A stretch of DNA of 7,814 nt from JAWLCG01 sp041687295 (lineage in GTDB: Bacteria; Planctomycetota; Phycisphaerae; SM23-33; FEN-1343): contig JAWLCG010000243.1 in NCBI GenBank assembly GCA_041687295.1, positions 1-7,814 of the forward strand, read 5' to 3'. Each line of letters opens with the position of its first letter. Positions within the stretch are counted from its first letter, which is position 1. The notes under the pieces are model-generated. The model was not told the origin of the DNA. It saw only the letters and a list, made by a program, of their open reading frames with translations, and searched no databases. Shown piece by piece: positions 1-6,537 of the stretch. The position numbers and the translations under genes were made by a program.

Positions 1-17
1 TGGCCCACCCACCGGCG

Positions 18-54
18 AAGGTGGGGCTTCGCTGGCGCTGCGCCCCAGCCTACG
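18..54. repeat. Palindromic intergenic repeat, copy 1
   Basis: This 37-nt unit matches the unit at 2278-2314 at 35 of 37 positions; the only differences are GG at 34-35 against AA at 2294-2295. Each unit is itself an imperfect palindrome, with GGTGGGGC near one end and GCCCCAGCC near the other, so it can fold into a hairpin. It starts seven bases beyond the stop codon of the phosphoesterase gene and may act as a 3' end stem-loop for that transcript, although no T-run follows. The repeat is seen directly; the role is inference. Confidence 0.8.
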
Positions 55-61
55 GGCCGAT

Positions 62-961
62 TCACGTTCGGCGGAGGGTGAAGATCGTGATCTCGGGGCG
101 CTTGTTGACGCTGATGCGGCGGGCGTAGCTCAGGCCGCGGTTGACGTACAGGTCGCCGTTCTCCAGGCGGTAATGGCCGGCGGAGAAGTGTTTCTGCTCC
201 TTGGGGAAGACCCGCTCGGTCAGGGCGCTCTCGCCGAGCTGGTTGCCGTGCGTATGGCCGCTGAGGACCCAGTGGGCACCGCGGTCGAGGACCTCGCCGG
301 CGGTGTCGGGATTGTGGCTCAGCGCGATCGTCGCCAGCCCTGGGCGCAGGCCCGCGAAGGCGGCGGCGGCGTCGTACTGCTCGGCCCAGAGGTCCTCGAG
401 GCCCACGAACTGCAGGCCCGCGCCGTCGCTGCCGAAGATCGTGTTGCGGTTGCGCAGCACGTGGATGCCGACCTCCTCGAGCCGTCGGCTGAGGAAGTCG
501 GGCAGGTGGCGCATGTGGCCGTGGCCTCTGGGGTGCAGGATGCCGTAGTCGTGGTTGCCCAGGCACGCTACGCAGGCCACGCGGGCCTGGATGCCCGAGA
601 GGATCCGCGCCGCCCGGGCTGCGTAGTGCGAGCCGCCCGTGATGAAGTCGCCCGTCAGGGCCACGAAGTCGGGCTGCTCGGCGTTAATATGGGCGATGCA
701 CTCTTCGAGGTAGCGTTGCAGGACGATGGGGCTGTAGTGCACATCGCTGATCTGCACGAGCCGGTGGCCCTCGAACTCGGCCGGCAGGTGCGGCAGGGCC
801 ATCTCCAGGCGCGTGAAGCGGATCCACGTCGGGCAGATCCGCCCGGCGTAGAGCCCGCCCAGCGACACGCTGGACGCCAATGACCAGACGGCCCGCTTGA
901 GCCGCTGGCTGCGTGCGATCCAATTTCGGCCCTCACGTCGGCCGACCAGCACGTCATTCAT
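62..961 (-). CDS. Membrane-anchored metallophosphoesterase (YaeI/YkuE-like)
   Basis: This 299-residue protein is a calcineurin-like phosphoesterase that should hydrolyse a phosphate ester or diester at a two-metal centre. All five metal-binding blocks are visible: D73-x-H75, G104-D105, the GNHD block at 135-138, H216 in SHNPD, and GHTHG at 235-239. A basic stretch (about residues 16-23, RSQRLKRA) precedes a short hydrophobic segment (about 24-41), as in the YkuE/YaeI group, where an N-terminal anchor or signal places the domain outside the cytoplasm. Residues 143-153 form a histidine-rich insert after the GNHD block. I chose the start at 961. An in-frame ATG at 1051 would add 30 residues, but those codons (TTA, CTA, GGA, TCA, TTT) are unlike the rest of the gene and no Shine-Dalgarno precedes that ATG. 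It lies 128 bp after the radical SAM gene on the same strand, so co-transcription is likely. The true substrate is unknown. Confidence 0.88.
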   Translation of the reverse strand: MNDVLVGRREGRNWIARSQRLKRAVWSLASSVSLGGLYAGRICPTWIRFTRLEMALPHLPAEFEGHRLVQISDVHYSPIVLQRYLEECIAHINAEQPDFVALTGDFITGGSHYAARAARILSGIQARVACVACLGNHDYGILHPRGHGHMRHLPDFLSRRLEEVGIHVLRNRNTIFGSDGAGLQFVGLEDLWAEQYDAAAAFAGLRPGLATIALSHNPDTAGEVLDRGAHWVLSGHTHGNQLGESALTERVFPKEQKHFSAGHYRLENGDLYVNRGLSYARRISVNKRPEITIFTLRRT

Positions 962-1055
962 CGCGTACCACTCTCGCCACGGCGGTAGTGAATCCTGGGG
1001 GAAATCGAAAAACGCCGATAATCCATCGAAAATCCCCGCGCCTCCGTTCATGGGG

Positions 1056-1061
1056 ATTATA
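1056..1061 (-). promoter_or_regulatory. Possible -10 element (TATAAT) before the phosphoesterase gene
   Basis: The minus strand reads a perfect TATAAT here, in the relatively AT-rich gap between the radical SAM and phosphoesterase genes. Transcription would begin near 1049 and leave a leader of about 88 nt before the start at 961. No -35 match is found 17 bp upstream (it reads GCCGGG), and no extended -10 TG is present. This is a candidate internal promoter only. Confidence 0.25.
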
Positions 1062-1089
1062 GCGAGTGCGGCGTGAATCCCGGCCGAAA

Positions 1090-2109
1090 TCAGCGCGTGC
1101 CGGCCCCTGGTCGGCCCTGGTCGAACAGCAGCGTTGGCAGACTCCGCAGCAATGGGCCGGGGCGGTAGAGGCACTCGATTTCGCCACGGCAGTTGTACCA
1201 GCAGTCGATGCAGCGGTTTGCGCGGGCGGCGCGGGTGAGGGCGGCCTGGACGACGGAGACGCGGTCGCGGTAGAGGTTGGCGACGGGGCGGGCCTTCTCC
1301 TCGACGCAGATGGCCACGTCGCCAGTCGAGTCGATGTTGAAGAAAGCCTGCCCCGCCCGACAGCCGGGCACGCCGCCGTCGAGGTGGCGGTCGAAGTTCT
1401 CGAGGTAGTAGGGGTTGCTCAGCATGTTCGGGTGGCGCTGCTTGATGGCCAGCAGCCGCTCGGCCAGCGGGCCGTCGTCGTGCACGAACCGCGTCGAGCC
1501 GGTCTTGCGGAAGCCGTAGCACTGCACCATGAAGTAGGCGCCGCGTTCGGCGGCCATCTCGGCCAGCGGCTCGAGCTGGTCGAGGTTGTCCTCCATCAGC
1601 ACGGCCAGCACGTTGACTCTCTGCCAGCGGTGCCGCCGGGCCGCGCTGAGGGCCTCGACGGCCCGCCAGGCTTGGGCCCAGGCGCCGGGCGAGCCGCGGC
1701 GGTCGTCGTGACGGGCCGGGTCGGCGTAGTCGATGCTCACCGACACGCCCCAGCAGCCGTTGGCCATGACGGCGTCGGCGACGGCGGGCGTGACGAACCA
1801 GCCGTTGGTGGTGATGAAGGGGAAGTGGTAACGCCCGACGGCGGCGACGATCTCCGGCAGGTCGGCCCGCAGGAACGGCTCGCCGCCGGCCAGGCTGACC
1901 ATCAGAGTGCCCAGGCCCGCCAGTTTGCGGGAGGCGTCGGCGTAGCGGGCGACGTCGGGCTCGGCCTGTCGGCCCAGCGGGTCGGCCCAGTAGTGGCAGA
2001 ACCGGCAACGAAAGTTACAGCGGTAGGTCACCTGCCATGAGCACCAGACCGGGTGCCGCCCCGACCAGGCGCGGAACAGCCTCCACTTCTTCTGCGTCGG
2101 CGAGAACAT
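1090..2109 (-). CDS. Radical SAM protein with SPASM-like C-terminal cysteine cluster
   Basis: This 339-residue protein is a radical S-adenosylmethionine enzyme. Such enzymes use a [4Fe-4S] cluster to cleave SAM to a 5'-deoxyadenosyl radical. The cluster motif CNFRCRFC gives C31, C35 and C38 (CX3CX2C). The SAM-contacting GGEP motif is at 75-78, followed by a barrel with ITTNG (99-103) and VSVSID (122-127). The C-terminal part carries C250, C268, C300, C303, C307 and C313 around an IDSTGDVAIC strand. That arrangement resembles SPASM or twitch domains holding auxiliary Fe-S clusters in peptide- and cofactor-modifying enzymes. The start at 2109 is chosen because GGGAG lies four bases upstream on the minus strand; an upstream in-frame start at 2169 would add 20 unremarkable residues. 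The gene precedes the metallophosphoesterase on the same strand, and a possible promoter lies at 2179-2207. No small precursor-peptide gene is evident next to it. The substrate cannot be told from sequence. Confidence 0.87.
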   Translation of the reverse strand: MFSPTQKKWRLFRAWSGRHPVWCSWQVTYRCNFRCRFCHYWADPLGRQAEPDVARYADASRKLAGLGTLMVSLAGGEPFLRADLPEIVAAVGRYHFPFITTNGWFVTPAVADAVMANGCWGVSVSIDYADPARHDDRRGSPGAWAQAWRAVEALSAARRHRWQRVNVLAVLMEDNLDQLEPLAEMAAERGAYFMVQCYGFRKTGSTRFVHDDGPLAERLLAIKQRHPNMLSNPYYLENFDRHLDGGVPGCRAGQAFFNIDSTGDVAICVEEKARPVANLYRDRVSVVQAALTRAARANRCIDCWYNCRGEIECLYRPGPLLRSLPTLLFDQGRPGAGTR

Positions 2110-2113
2110 CCCA

Positions 2114-2118
2114 CTCCC
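2114..2118 (-). promoter_or_regulatory. Ribosome binding site of the radical SAM gene
   Basis: The minus strand reads GGGAG four bases before the ATG at 2109-2107. This decides the start in favour of 2109 over the in-frame start at 2169. The spacing is on the short side but within the usual range. Confidence 0.5.
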
Positions 2119-2178
2119 GTCTCGGCCCCGCCAGGCCAGGCCAACCGTCCCGGCCAGCGGATCCGCCAAAGACGTAGA

Positions 2179-2207
2179 AGTGTAGGAATCCTAAGCGCGA
2201 AGGGCAA
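2179..2207 (-). promoter_or_regulatory. Possible sigma-70 type promoter of the radical SAM gene
   Basis: On the minus strand, TTGCCC (2207-2202) and TACACT (2184-2179) are separated by exactly 17 bp. Each matches four of six consensus bases. Transcription would start near 2172, giving a leader of about 60 nt before the chosen start at 2109. The match is modest and the host's promoter preferences are unknown. Confidence 0.35.
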
Positions 2208-2277
2208 CTGCTTTCGTGTGGCGGCGGCTGTCTTGGCCGTCTGCCTGCCGAATCTGCGGGCAACCAAGGCCTGGGCA

Positions 2278-2314
2278 AAGGTGGGGCTTCGCTAACGCTG
2301 CGCCCCAGCCTACG
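2278..2314. repeat. Palindromic intergenic repeat, copy 2
   Basis: This is the second copy of the unit at 18-54, in the same orientation, with two differences in 37 bases. It is paired with an inverted copy just downstream. Its last bases (2298-2313, CTGCGCCCCAGCCTAC) are perfectly complementary to 2330-2345. Confidence 0.8.
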
Positions 2315-2329
2315 AGGACGGCCCGCGCT

Positions 2330-2364
2330 GTAGGCTGGGGCGCAGTGGAGCGGAGGCCACCTTC
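2330..2364. repeat. Palindromic intergenic repeat, copy 3 (inverted)
   Basis: This copy lies in the opposite orientation to copies 1 and 2. Its first 16 bases (GTAGGCTGGGGCGCAG) are the exact reverse complement of 2298-2313; the rest is diverged but still ends in CCACCTTC. Copies 2 and 3 together can form a large cruciform or RNA hairpin with a 16-nt loop (2314-2329). The non-coding stretch 2110-2493 also contains the possible promoter and the terminator, and I see no other gene in it. Confidence 0.75.
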
Positions 2365-2381
2365 CCGCTCCCAGAATTGAA

Positions 2382-2423
2382 TGAGCCCCGCAGGAACGGT
2401 CTGGGCCGTCTCTGCGGGGCTCA
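2382..2423 (-). terminator. Terminator hairpin of the TPR gene
   Basis: A perfect 12-bp stem (TGAGCCCCGCAG at 2382-2393 with CTGCGGGGCTCA at 2412-2423) encloses an 18-nt loop, which can add a further four pairs (ACGG with CCGT). On the minus strand it lies about 70 nt after the TPR stop codon and is followed by TTCAATTCT, an imperfect T-rich tail. On the plus strand no T-run follows. It therefore most likely ends transcription of the TPR gene and insulates the radical SAM unit. Confidence 0.7.
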
Positions 2424-2493
2424 GGTTGGCAAGAGGACCGGTTGCCCCAGGGCGCTGGGGCTCCTGGGCGTCATCGGGCCACTTCTGCTGGGG

Positions 2494-5400
2494 TTACGGG
2501 CCCGTCTGGGCCAGGGCCTGCTGGAGTTCGGCCCGCTCGGTGTCGGAGAAGGTTGGCTGGTCGCGGTCGATGGCCAGGGCGGCCTGGAGGCGTGGGCGGG
2601 CCTGGGAGGCCTGGCCCAGGCGGATCTCCAGTCGGCCCAGCTGGGCCAGGGCCCGGGCGCGGGCGGGCGAGTCCTCGCTCGTCAGCTCCACGGCGCGGGT
2701 GAAGTCGGCCCGGGCCTCGCCCTGGCGGTTGGGCATCTGCGAGAGGATGACGCCGCGGGTGTCGCGGAGGTAGCGGTCGTCGGGCGCCACCTGCACGCCG
2801 CGGTCGGCCAGGCGGATGGCCTGCTGGTAGTCGCGCTGCTCGGCGAGGATCCAGGCCAGGTCGTTCAGGGCCCGGGGGTGGTCCGGGGCGAGTTGGAGCA
2901 CCTGGCGGTAGAGGGCGATGGCCCGCTCGGCGTCGCCCGCCTGGTAGGCCGTCTGCGCCAGCTGCAGCCGAAGCAGAACCGACCGCGGGGCCAGCTCGAC
3001 GGCCTGGGCGTACAGGGCCTGGGCGTGAGAGGCATATTCGGGGCGGGCGGCGTCGCCCAGGGCGGCCCCGGCCGCGGCCAGCACAGCCGGGTCGCGGCAG
3101 GTGTCGGCCCGCTCGGCCATGAGGGCGGCCAGGGCGTCCAGGTCGCCGCGGGCCTGCAACTGGCGGATGCGCTCGCGGAGCACCTCCGGTGCATCGGCGG
3201 GGGCCAGGGCGGCGGCGTGATCGAGTGCGGCCTGGGCGGCCTCGCTGTCGCCGGCCTGACGGTGCAGCTCGGCCAGGTGCAGGTGGGTCTGCAGATCGTC
3301 CTGCCCGGCCGTAGTGGCGGCGAAGTCGGCCAGGTCGGCCCGCGCCTCGTAGACTTGGCCCAAGGCGGCCAGGGCCTTGGCGTGCAGGCGCCGCAGGTCG
3401 GGCCGGTCGGGCGCCTGGGCGAGGGCCTGGGCCAACTCAGCGCGGTGGCGTTGCAGGGCGGTCTGGTCGCCGGCGGCGCGGGCGGCGACGATAGCCACCT
3501 GCCGGGCTGACTCGGGCTCGGCGCCCTGGGCTAGGGCGGCCTGGGCCGACTGCAGGGCCGCGGGGTACTGCCCCGCCTGCAACTCGGCCTGGGCCTGGCT
3601 GAGCCGAAGCGTGCCGTTGCCGGGGTTACGCTGCACGGCCAGGGCCGCCAGCCGCCGGGCCGAGGCGAAGTCATGCTCCTGCATCGCCAGCGTAATCCGC
3701 ATCTGCCAGGCCTCGACATCGCGCGGGTGGGCCCGCACGAGGCGGTCGAGTTGGTCCCGGGCCTGGTCGGCGGCGTTGGGCGTGCCCTCGCGCAGCAGCA
3801 GGGCGGCCTGGGTCCGCAGCAGCTCGGGGTCGTTGGGGTGGCGGGCGAGCCGCTCGGCCAGCAGCTCTCGGCCTCGCTGGCGGCGCTGGGGGTCGGGCGC
3901 GTCCAGCATCAGCCGCAGCAGCGGCTCGTGGAGGGCTTCGCTGTCGGGGTGCTCGGCCAGGCCCCGCTCCAGCTCGGCCAGGGCCTCGTCGGTTCGGCCG
4001 GCCTGGTGGAGGAATCGCGCCAGCTCGGCCCAGCCGTTGCCGTCGTCACTCAACTCGGCCAGGCGGCGGTAGTCCTGCTCGGCCCCGGCGGCGTCGCCGA
4101 CCGACTCGCGGTAGGTGGCCCGCATCCAGACGGCCTCGGCCGAGCCGGTCTGTTCGATGGCCCCGGCCAGTTGCCGCTCGACCTCGTCATGCTCGCCCTG
4201 GCTGCGGAGGATGGCCACCCGCCCAGCCAGCGGGACCAGCGAGTCCGGATTGAGGCGCTGGGCCTGGTCGATCAGGGCGAAGGCGGCCTCGGCGTCGCCG
4301 TCGATGGCGTAGACGAGCCGGGCCAGCATCACCCGCCCGGCCACCTCGTCGGGGTTGAGCTCGATCTGGCGGCGCAGCTCGGCCAGGGCCCCGGCCCCGT
4401 CGCCGCCGGCAAGGGCCAGCTGGACGCGCAGGTCGTCCAGGCCCGTCGCGTCGGACCGGGCCAGGATGCGGCGGGCGTCGTTGGGCCGCCCCTGACGCTG
4501 CAGCAGGGCGATCAGGCGAATGGCCGTCTCGGCGTCGGCGGGGTCGGCCTGCAGGGCGGCGCGGTAGACGGCCTCGGCGCTGGACAAGTCGCCCTGACGC
4601 TCGTGCAGCTCGCCCAGCAGCAGGCCCGGCGCGGTCCAGCCGGGGTCGGCCCCGAGGCAGGCGTTGAGGTAGGCGGCAATCTCGTTGGCGTGGTCGGGCC
4701 AGCTTTCGCCCGCCAGCCACAACCGTGCCTGCTGCAGGCGCCACAGCAGGCCGGTGTCGCCCTCGATGGCGCGGATCTCGTCGACGATCCGCTGGGCCCG
4801 GCCGGGCTGGGCCAGCACCGACGGCAGCGACAGCAGATGCACCCGGGGCTCCAGGTCGTAGGGGTGCTCCCGGGCCAGGGCGTCCAGGACCTCGGTGCCC
4901 AGTTCCGCCCGGCCCTGGCGGATCTCCAGCAGGGCCCGCTGCAGTTGCAGGGCGAGCCGGTCGTCGGGCCCAACGGCGCTGAGGGCCTGTTCCAGCGCCT
5001 GGCGGGCCTGCTGAACCTGCCCGCTCCGCTCGAGCAGCTCAGCCAGCGTGGTCCAGGCATCGACGGAGTCGGGCGCCCGCTCGGCGGCGGCCCGGGCGGC
5101 CTGGAGGGCCTGCTCAGGCTGCGGCGAGGGGCCTGCGAACAGCAGCCTGGCCAACTGCGCCTGGGCCCGCTCGGGCCGATCGCACTGCTCCAGGGCTTGG
5201 CGGAGGTGGGCCAAGGCCTCGTCGGGCCGATCCTGCACGGCGGCCAGCGACGACTGCAGCAGCCGAACCTCCACGCGCCGCGGGTGCGCCTGCCGCAGGG
5301 CCTCGAGTTCTTCGCTGACGGCCTGGAGGCGGGCGGGGTCGGCCCCGGGCCGGGCCTGAGCCAGCTGCAGCGTCGCCTGCAGCCGCAGCAGCGTCAGGTC

Positions 5401-6231
5401 GACATCGTCCGGCCAGGCCGATTCCAGTGGCCGGGCCGTCGCCAACGCCAGCTGCCAGCGCCCCTGGGCAAGGTACTGCTCGACGAGCATCTTGGCCGAG
5501 CCCGGGTCCGCGCCGCCGCGCTGCAGGCTCGCGCTGAGTGCCCGGGTCGCCAGGCGAGGCTGGCCCGTTCGGGCGTAGGCCTGGCCCAGCAGCCGAAGCA
5601 GCCGCGGGTCGCCCCGGTCGGCTGTCGCCGGCTGCAGCACGCGGATGATCCGCTGCCACTTGTCCGGGTGGTCCTCGCCCTGGAGCACCAGCGCCCGCAG
5701 CAGGGCCAGCTTCGCATCCTCGGGCGAGAAGAGCTGCGCCGTCTTGAGCCGCTCGATGTACTCGTCGAGCCGCTGGCGGGCGTCGGCCGTCCGGTCGGCG
5801 GCCAGCAGCAGGGCGACCGAGCCCTCCAGCACGCTCAGCCGCAACGCAGGCTGCAGGGGCATCGCCAGCAGGGCGTCGGCCTCGGCCAGGGCGTCGGCGG
5901 GCTCGCCCTGCATCATGGCCAGCTTGGCCCGCTGGCGGAATTGCAGCGTCCGCCACTTGTCGGGGTCGATGAAGTGCTCGGCTACCTGGGCCTCGCTCAG
6001 CGCGGCCGAGCGGTCCAGGGCCTCCGCCGCCCGATCGGTCTGACCATGCTGGAGCCACTCCTCGCTCAGGGCGATCAGCACCAGCGGATTGTCCGAATCG
6101 GCGCGGGCCGCCTGGTCGAGGTCCTGCCGGGCCGCCTGGCGCATGGCCGAGTCCGGCAGGCCCAGCAAGGTCTGGTAGGTGCGGAGGAACTGCGCCCGGC
6201 CCACGCGGGCGATGGCCGCCTGCGGGTCGTG
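2494..6231 (-). CDS. Very long tetratricopeptide-repeat protein, N-terminus missing
   Basis: At least 1,236 residues of continuous alpha-helical repeats are coded here, ending in TAA at 2496-2494. Most of the chain consists of roughly 34-residue helix-turn-helix units with TPR features: small residues at the helix crossings, and A-x-P or NP turns such as LAPDHPRA, LNPDS and RHPNDPE. I estimate more than 20 units, many diverged. The last 126 residues (1111-1236, counting from a GTG at 6204) are the best-formed repeats, beginning RALNDLAWILAEQ. TPR solenoids are protein-binding scaffolds; long ones in GC-rich bacteria often serve in envelope or export-related assemblies, but no catalytic domain is visible and the partner is unknown. 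The GTG at 6204 is not a convincing start: the frame continues upstream as HDPQAAIARV in the same repeat style, with no Shine-Dalgarno, and then runs into the poly-C (proline) tract at the suspected join. Any signal peptide or N-terminal domain is therefore lost. Confidence 0.85.
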   Translation of the reverse strand, partial: HDPQAAIARVGRAQFLRTYQTLLGLPDSAMRQAARQDLDQAARADSDNPLVLIALSEEWLQHGQTDRAAEALDRSAALSEAQVAEHFIDPDKWRTLQFRQRAKLAMMQGEPADALAEADALLAMPLQPALRLSVLEGSVALLLAADRTADARQRLDEYIERLKTAQLFSPEDAKLALLRALVLQGEDHPDKWQRIIRVLQPATADRGDPRLLRLLGQAYARTGQPRLATRALSASLQRGGADPGSAKMLVEQYLAQGRWQLALATARPLESAWPDDVDLTLLRLQATLQLAQARPGADPARLQAVSEELEALRQAHPRRVEVRLLQSSLAAVQDRPDEALAHLRQALEQCDRPERAQAQLARLLFAGPSPQPEQALQAARAAAERAPDSVDAWTTLAELLERSGQVQQARQALEQALSAVGPDDRLALQLQRALLEIRQGRAELGTEVLDALAREHPYDLEPRVHLLSLPSVLAQPGRAQRIVDEIRAIEGDTGLLWRLQQARLWLAGESWPDHANEIAAYLNACLGADPGWTAPGLLLGELHERQGDLSSAEAVYRAALQADPADAETAIRLIALLQRQGRPNDARRILARSDATGLDDLRVQLALAGGDGAGALAELRRQIELNPDEVAGRVMLARLVYAIDGDAEAAFALIDQAQRLNPDSLVPLAGRVAILRSQGEHDEVERQLAGAIEQTGSAEAVWMRATYRESVGDAAGAEQDYRRLAELSDDGNGWAELARFLHQAGRTDEALAELERGLAEHPDSEALHEPLLRLMLDAPDPQRRQRGRELLAERLARHPNDPELLRTQAALLLREGTPNAADQARDQLDRLVRAHPRDVEAWQMRITLAMQEHDFASARRLAALAVQRNPGNGTLRLSQAQAELQAGQYPAALQSAQAALAQGAEPESARQVAIVAARAAGDQTALQRHRAELAQALAQAPDRPDLRRLHAKALAALGQVYEARADLADFAATTAGQDDLQTHLHLAELHRQAGDSEAAQAALDHAAALAPADAPEVLRERIRQLQARGDLDALAALMAERADTCRDPAVLAAAGAALGDAARPEYASHAQALYAQAVELAPRSVLLRLQLAQTAYQAGDAERAIALYRQVLQLAPDHPRALNDLAWILAEQRDYQQAIRLADRGVQVAPDDRYLRDTRGVILSQMPNRQGEARADFTRAVELTSEDSPARARALAQLGRLEIRLGQASQARPRLQAALAIDRDQPTFSDTERAELQQALAQTGP

Positions 6232-6267
6232 GGGGGGGGGGGGGGGGGGCGCCGCCCGCCCCCCCCC
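6231..6267. other. Homopolymer junction, probable chimeric join
   Basis: Nineteen G residues (6231-6249) are followed by CGCCGCCCG and then nine C residues (6259-6267). A minus-strand gene and a plus-strand gene, both without starts, meet head to head here with no intergenic DNA. Read outward from each flank, both sides run into G: the left side on the plus strand and the right side on the minus strand. That is the pattern expected if two read ends with low-signal poly-G tails were merged. The pattern is seen directly; the artefact reading is inference. Confidence 0.7.
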
Positions 6268-6537
6268 GCGACGACGTCGGCGCGCGTCGCGACGCTCGAT
6301 CCGTACCTGCTCGCCGCGGGCGCCCGGATCGAGGCGCTGTCCCTCTGTCCCGACCCGTCCGAGCTGGCGGGGGAAGCGTCGACCGAGCCCGTCGCCTGCC
6401 GCGCCGACGCGCGCCGCTGCCGGCTCGAGGCCGGCTCGGTCGTGTGCGACGGCGGCGGCATCGTGCGGTCGCGAATCCGTGCGCGGGTCGGCGGCCGGCT
6501 CGGCCCCGCCGTAGAGGTCTGGAGCGTGGCGCCGTGA
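6268..6537 (+). CDS. C-terminal part of an unidentified protein, probably a minor prepilin
   Basis: Only the last 89 residues remain, from just after the poly-C tract to TGA at 6535-6537. I recognise no domain. The fragment has four cysteines (positions 27, 44, 51 and 60 of the fragment) and ends in two short beta-prone strands, RSRIRARV and AVEVWSV. The stop overlaps the GTG of the following PilW/GspJ-like gene by four bases, so the two are translationally coupled. Pilin operons usually place several minor prepilins in a row, so a PilV/GspI- or FimT/GspH-like subunit is plausible, with the conserved N-terminal helix lost at the join. The function is inferred from position only. The reading frame is supported by its exact coupling to the next gene. 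Confidence 0.55.
   Translation, partial: ATTSARVATLDPYLLAAGARIEALSLCPDPSELAGEASTEPVACRADARRCRLEAGSVVCDGGGIVRSRIRARVGGRLGPAVEVWSVAP

Noticed and set aside
173..883. Plus-strand open frame of 236 codons
   Set aside because: It is antisense to the metallophosphoesterase, whose five metal-binding blocks prove the minus-strand frame.
962..2008. Upstream extension of the phosphoesterase frame to a start at 2008
   Set aside because: The extension overlaps the radical SAM gene in another frame and yields Arg/Pro-rich nonsense, so it is a shadow. The start at 1051 was also set aside because of atypical codons and no ribosome site.
1066..2040. Plus-strand open frame of 324 codons
   Set aside because: It is the antisense shadow of the radical SAM gene, whose minus-strand product has a complete CX3CX2C motif and GGEP.
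2377..3510. Plus-strand open frame of 377 codons
   Set aside because: It is antisense to the C-terminal TPR repeats, begins inside the terminator hairpin and has a glycine-rich translation with no recognisable fold.
6231..6267. Considered as a G-quadruplex or natural regulatory tract between divergent genes
   Set aside because: Such a tract could form a quadruplex, but the absence of any start on either side makes an assembly join the simpler explanation.
3673..6537. Plus-strand open frame of 954 codons opposite the TPR gene and crossing the homopolymer join
   Set aside because: Its translation is Gly/Leu/Gln/Val-rich low-complexity sequence without domains, as expected for the antisense of a GC-rich TPR gene. 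Only the last 89 codons after the join, which couple to the pilin gene, look real.
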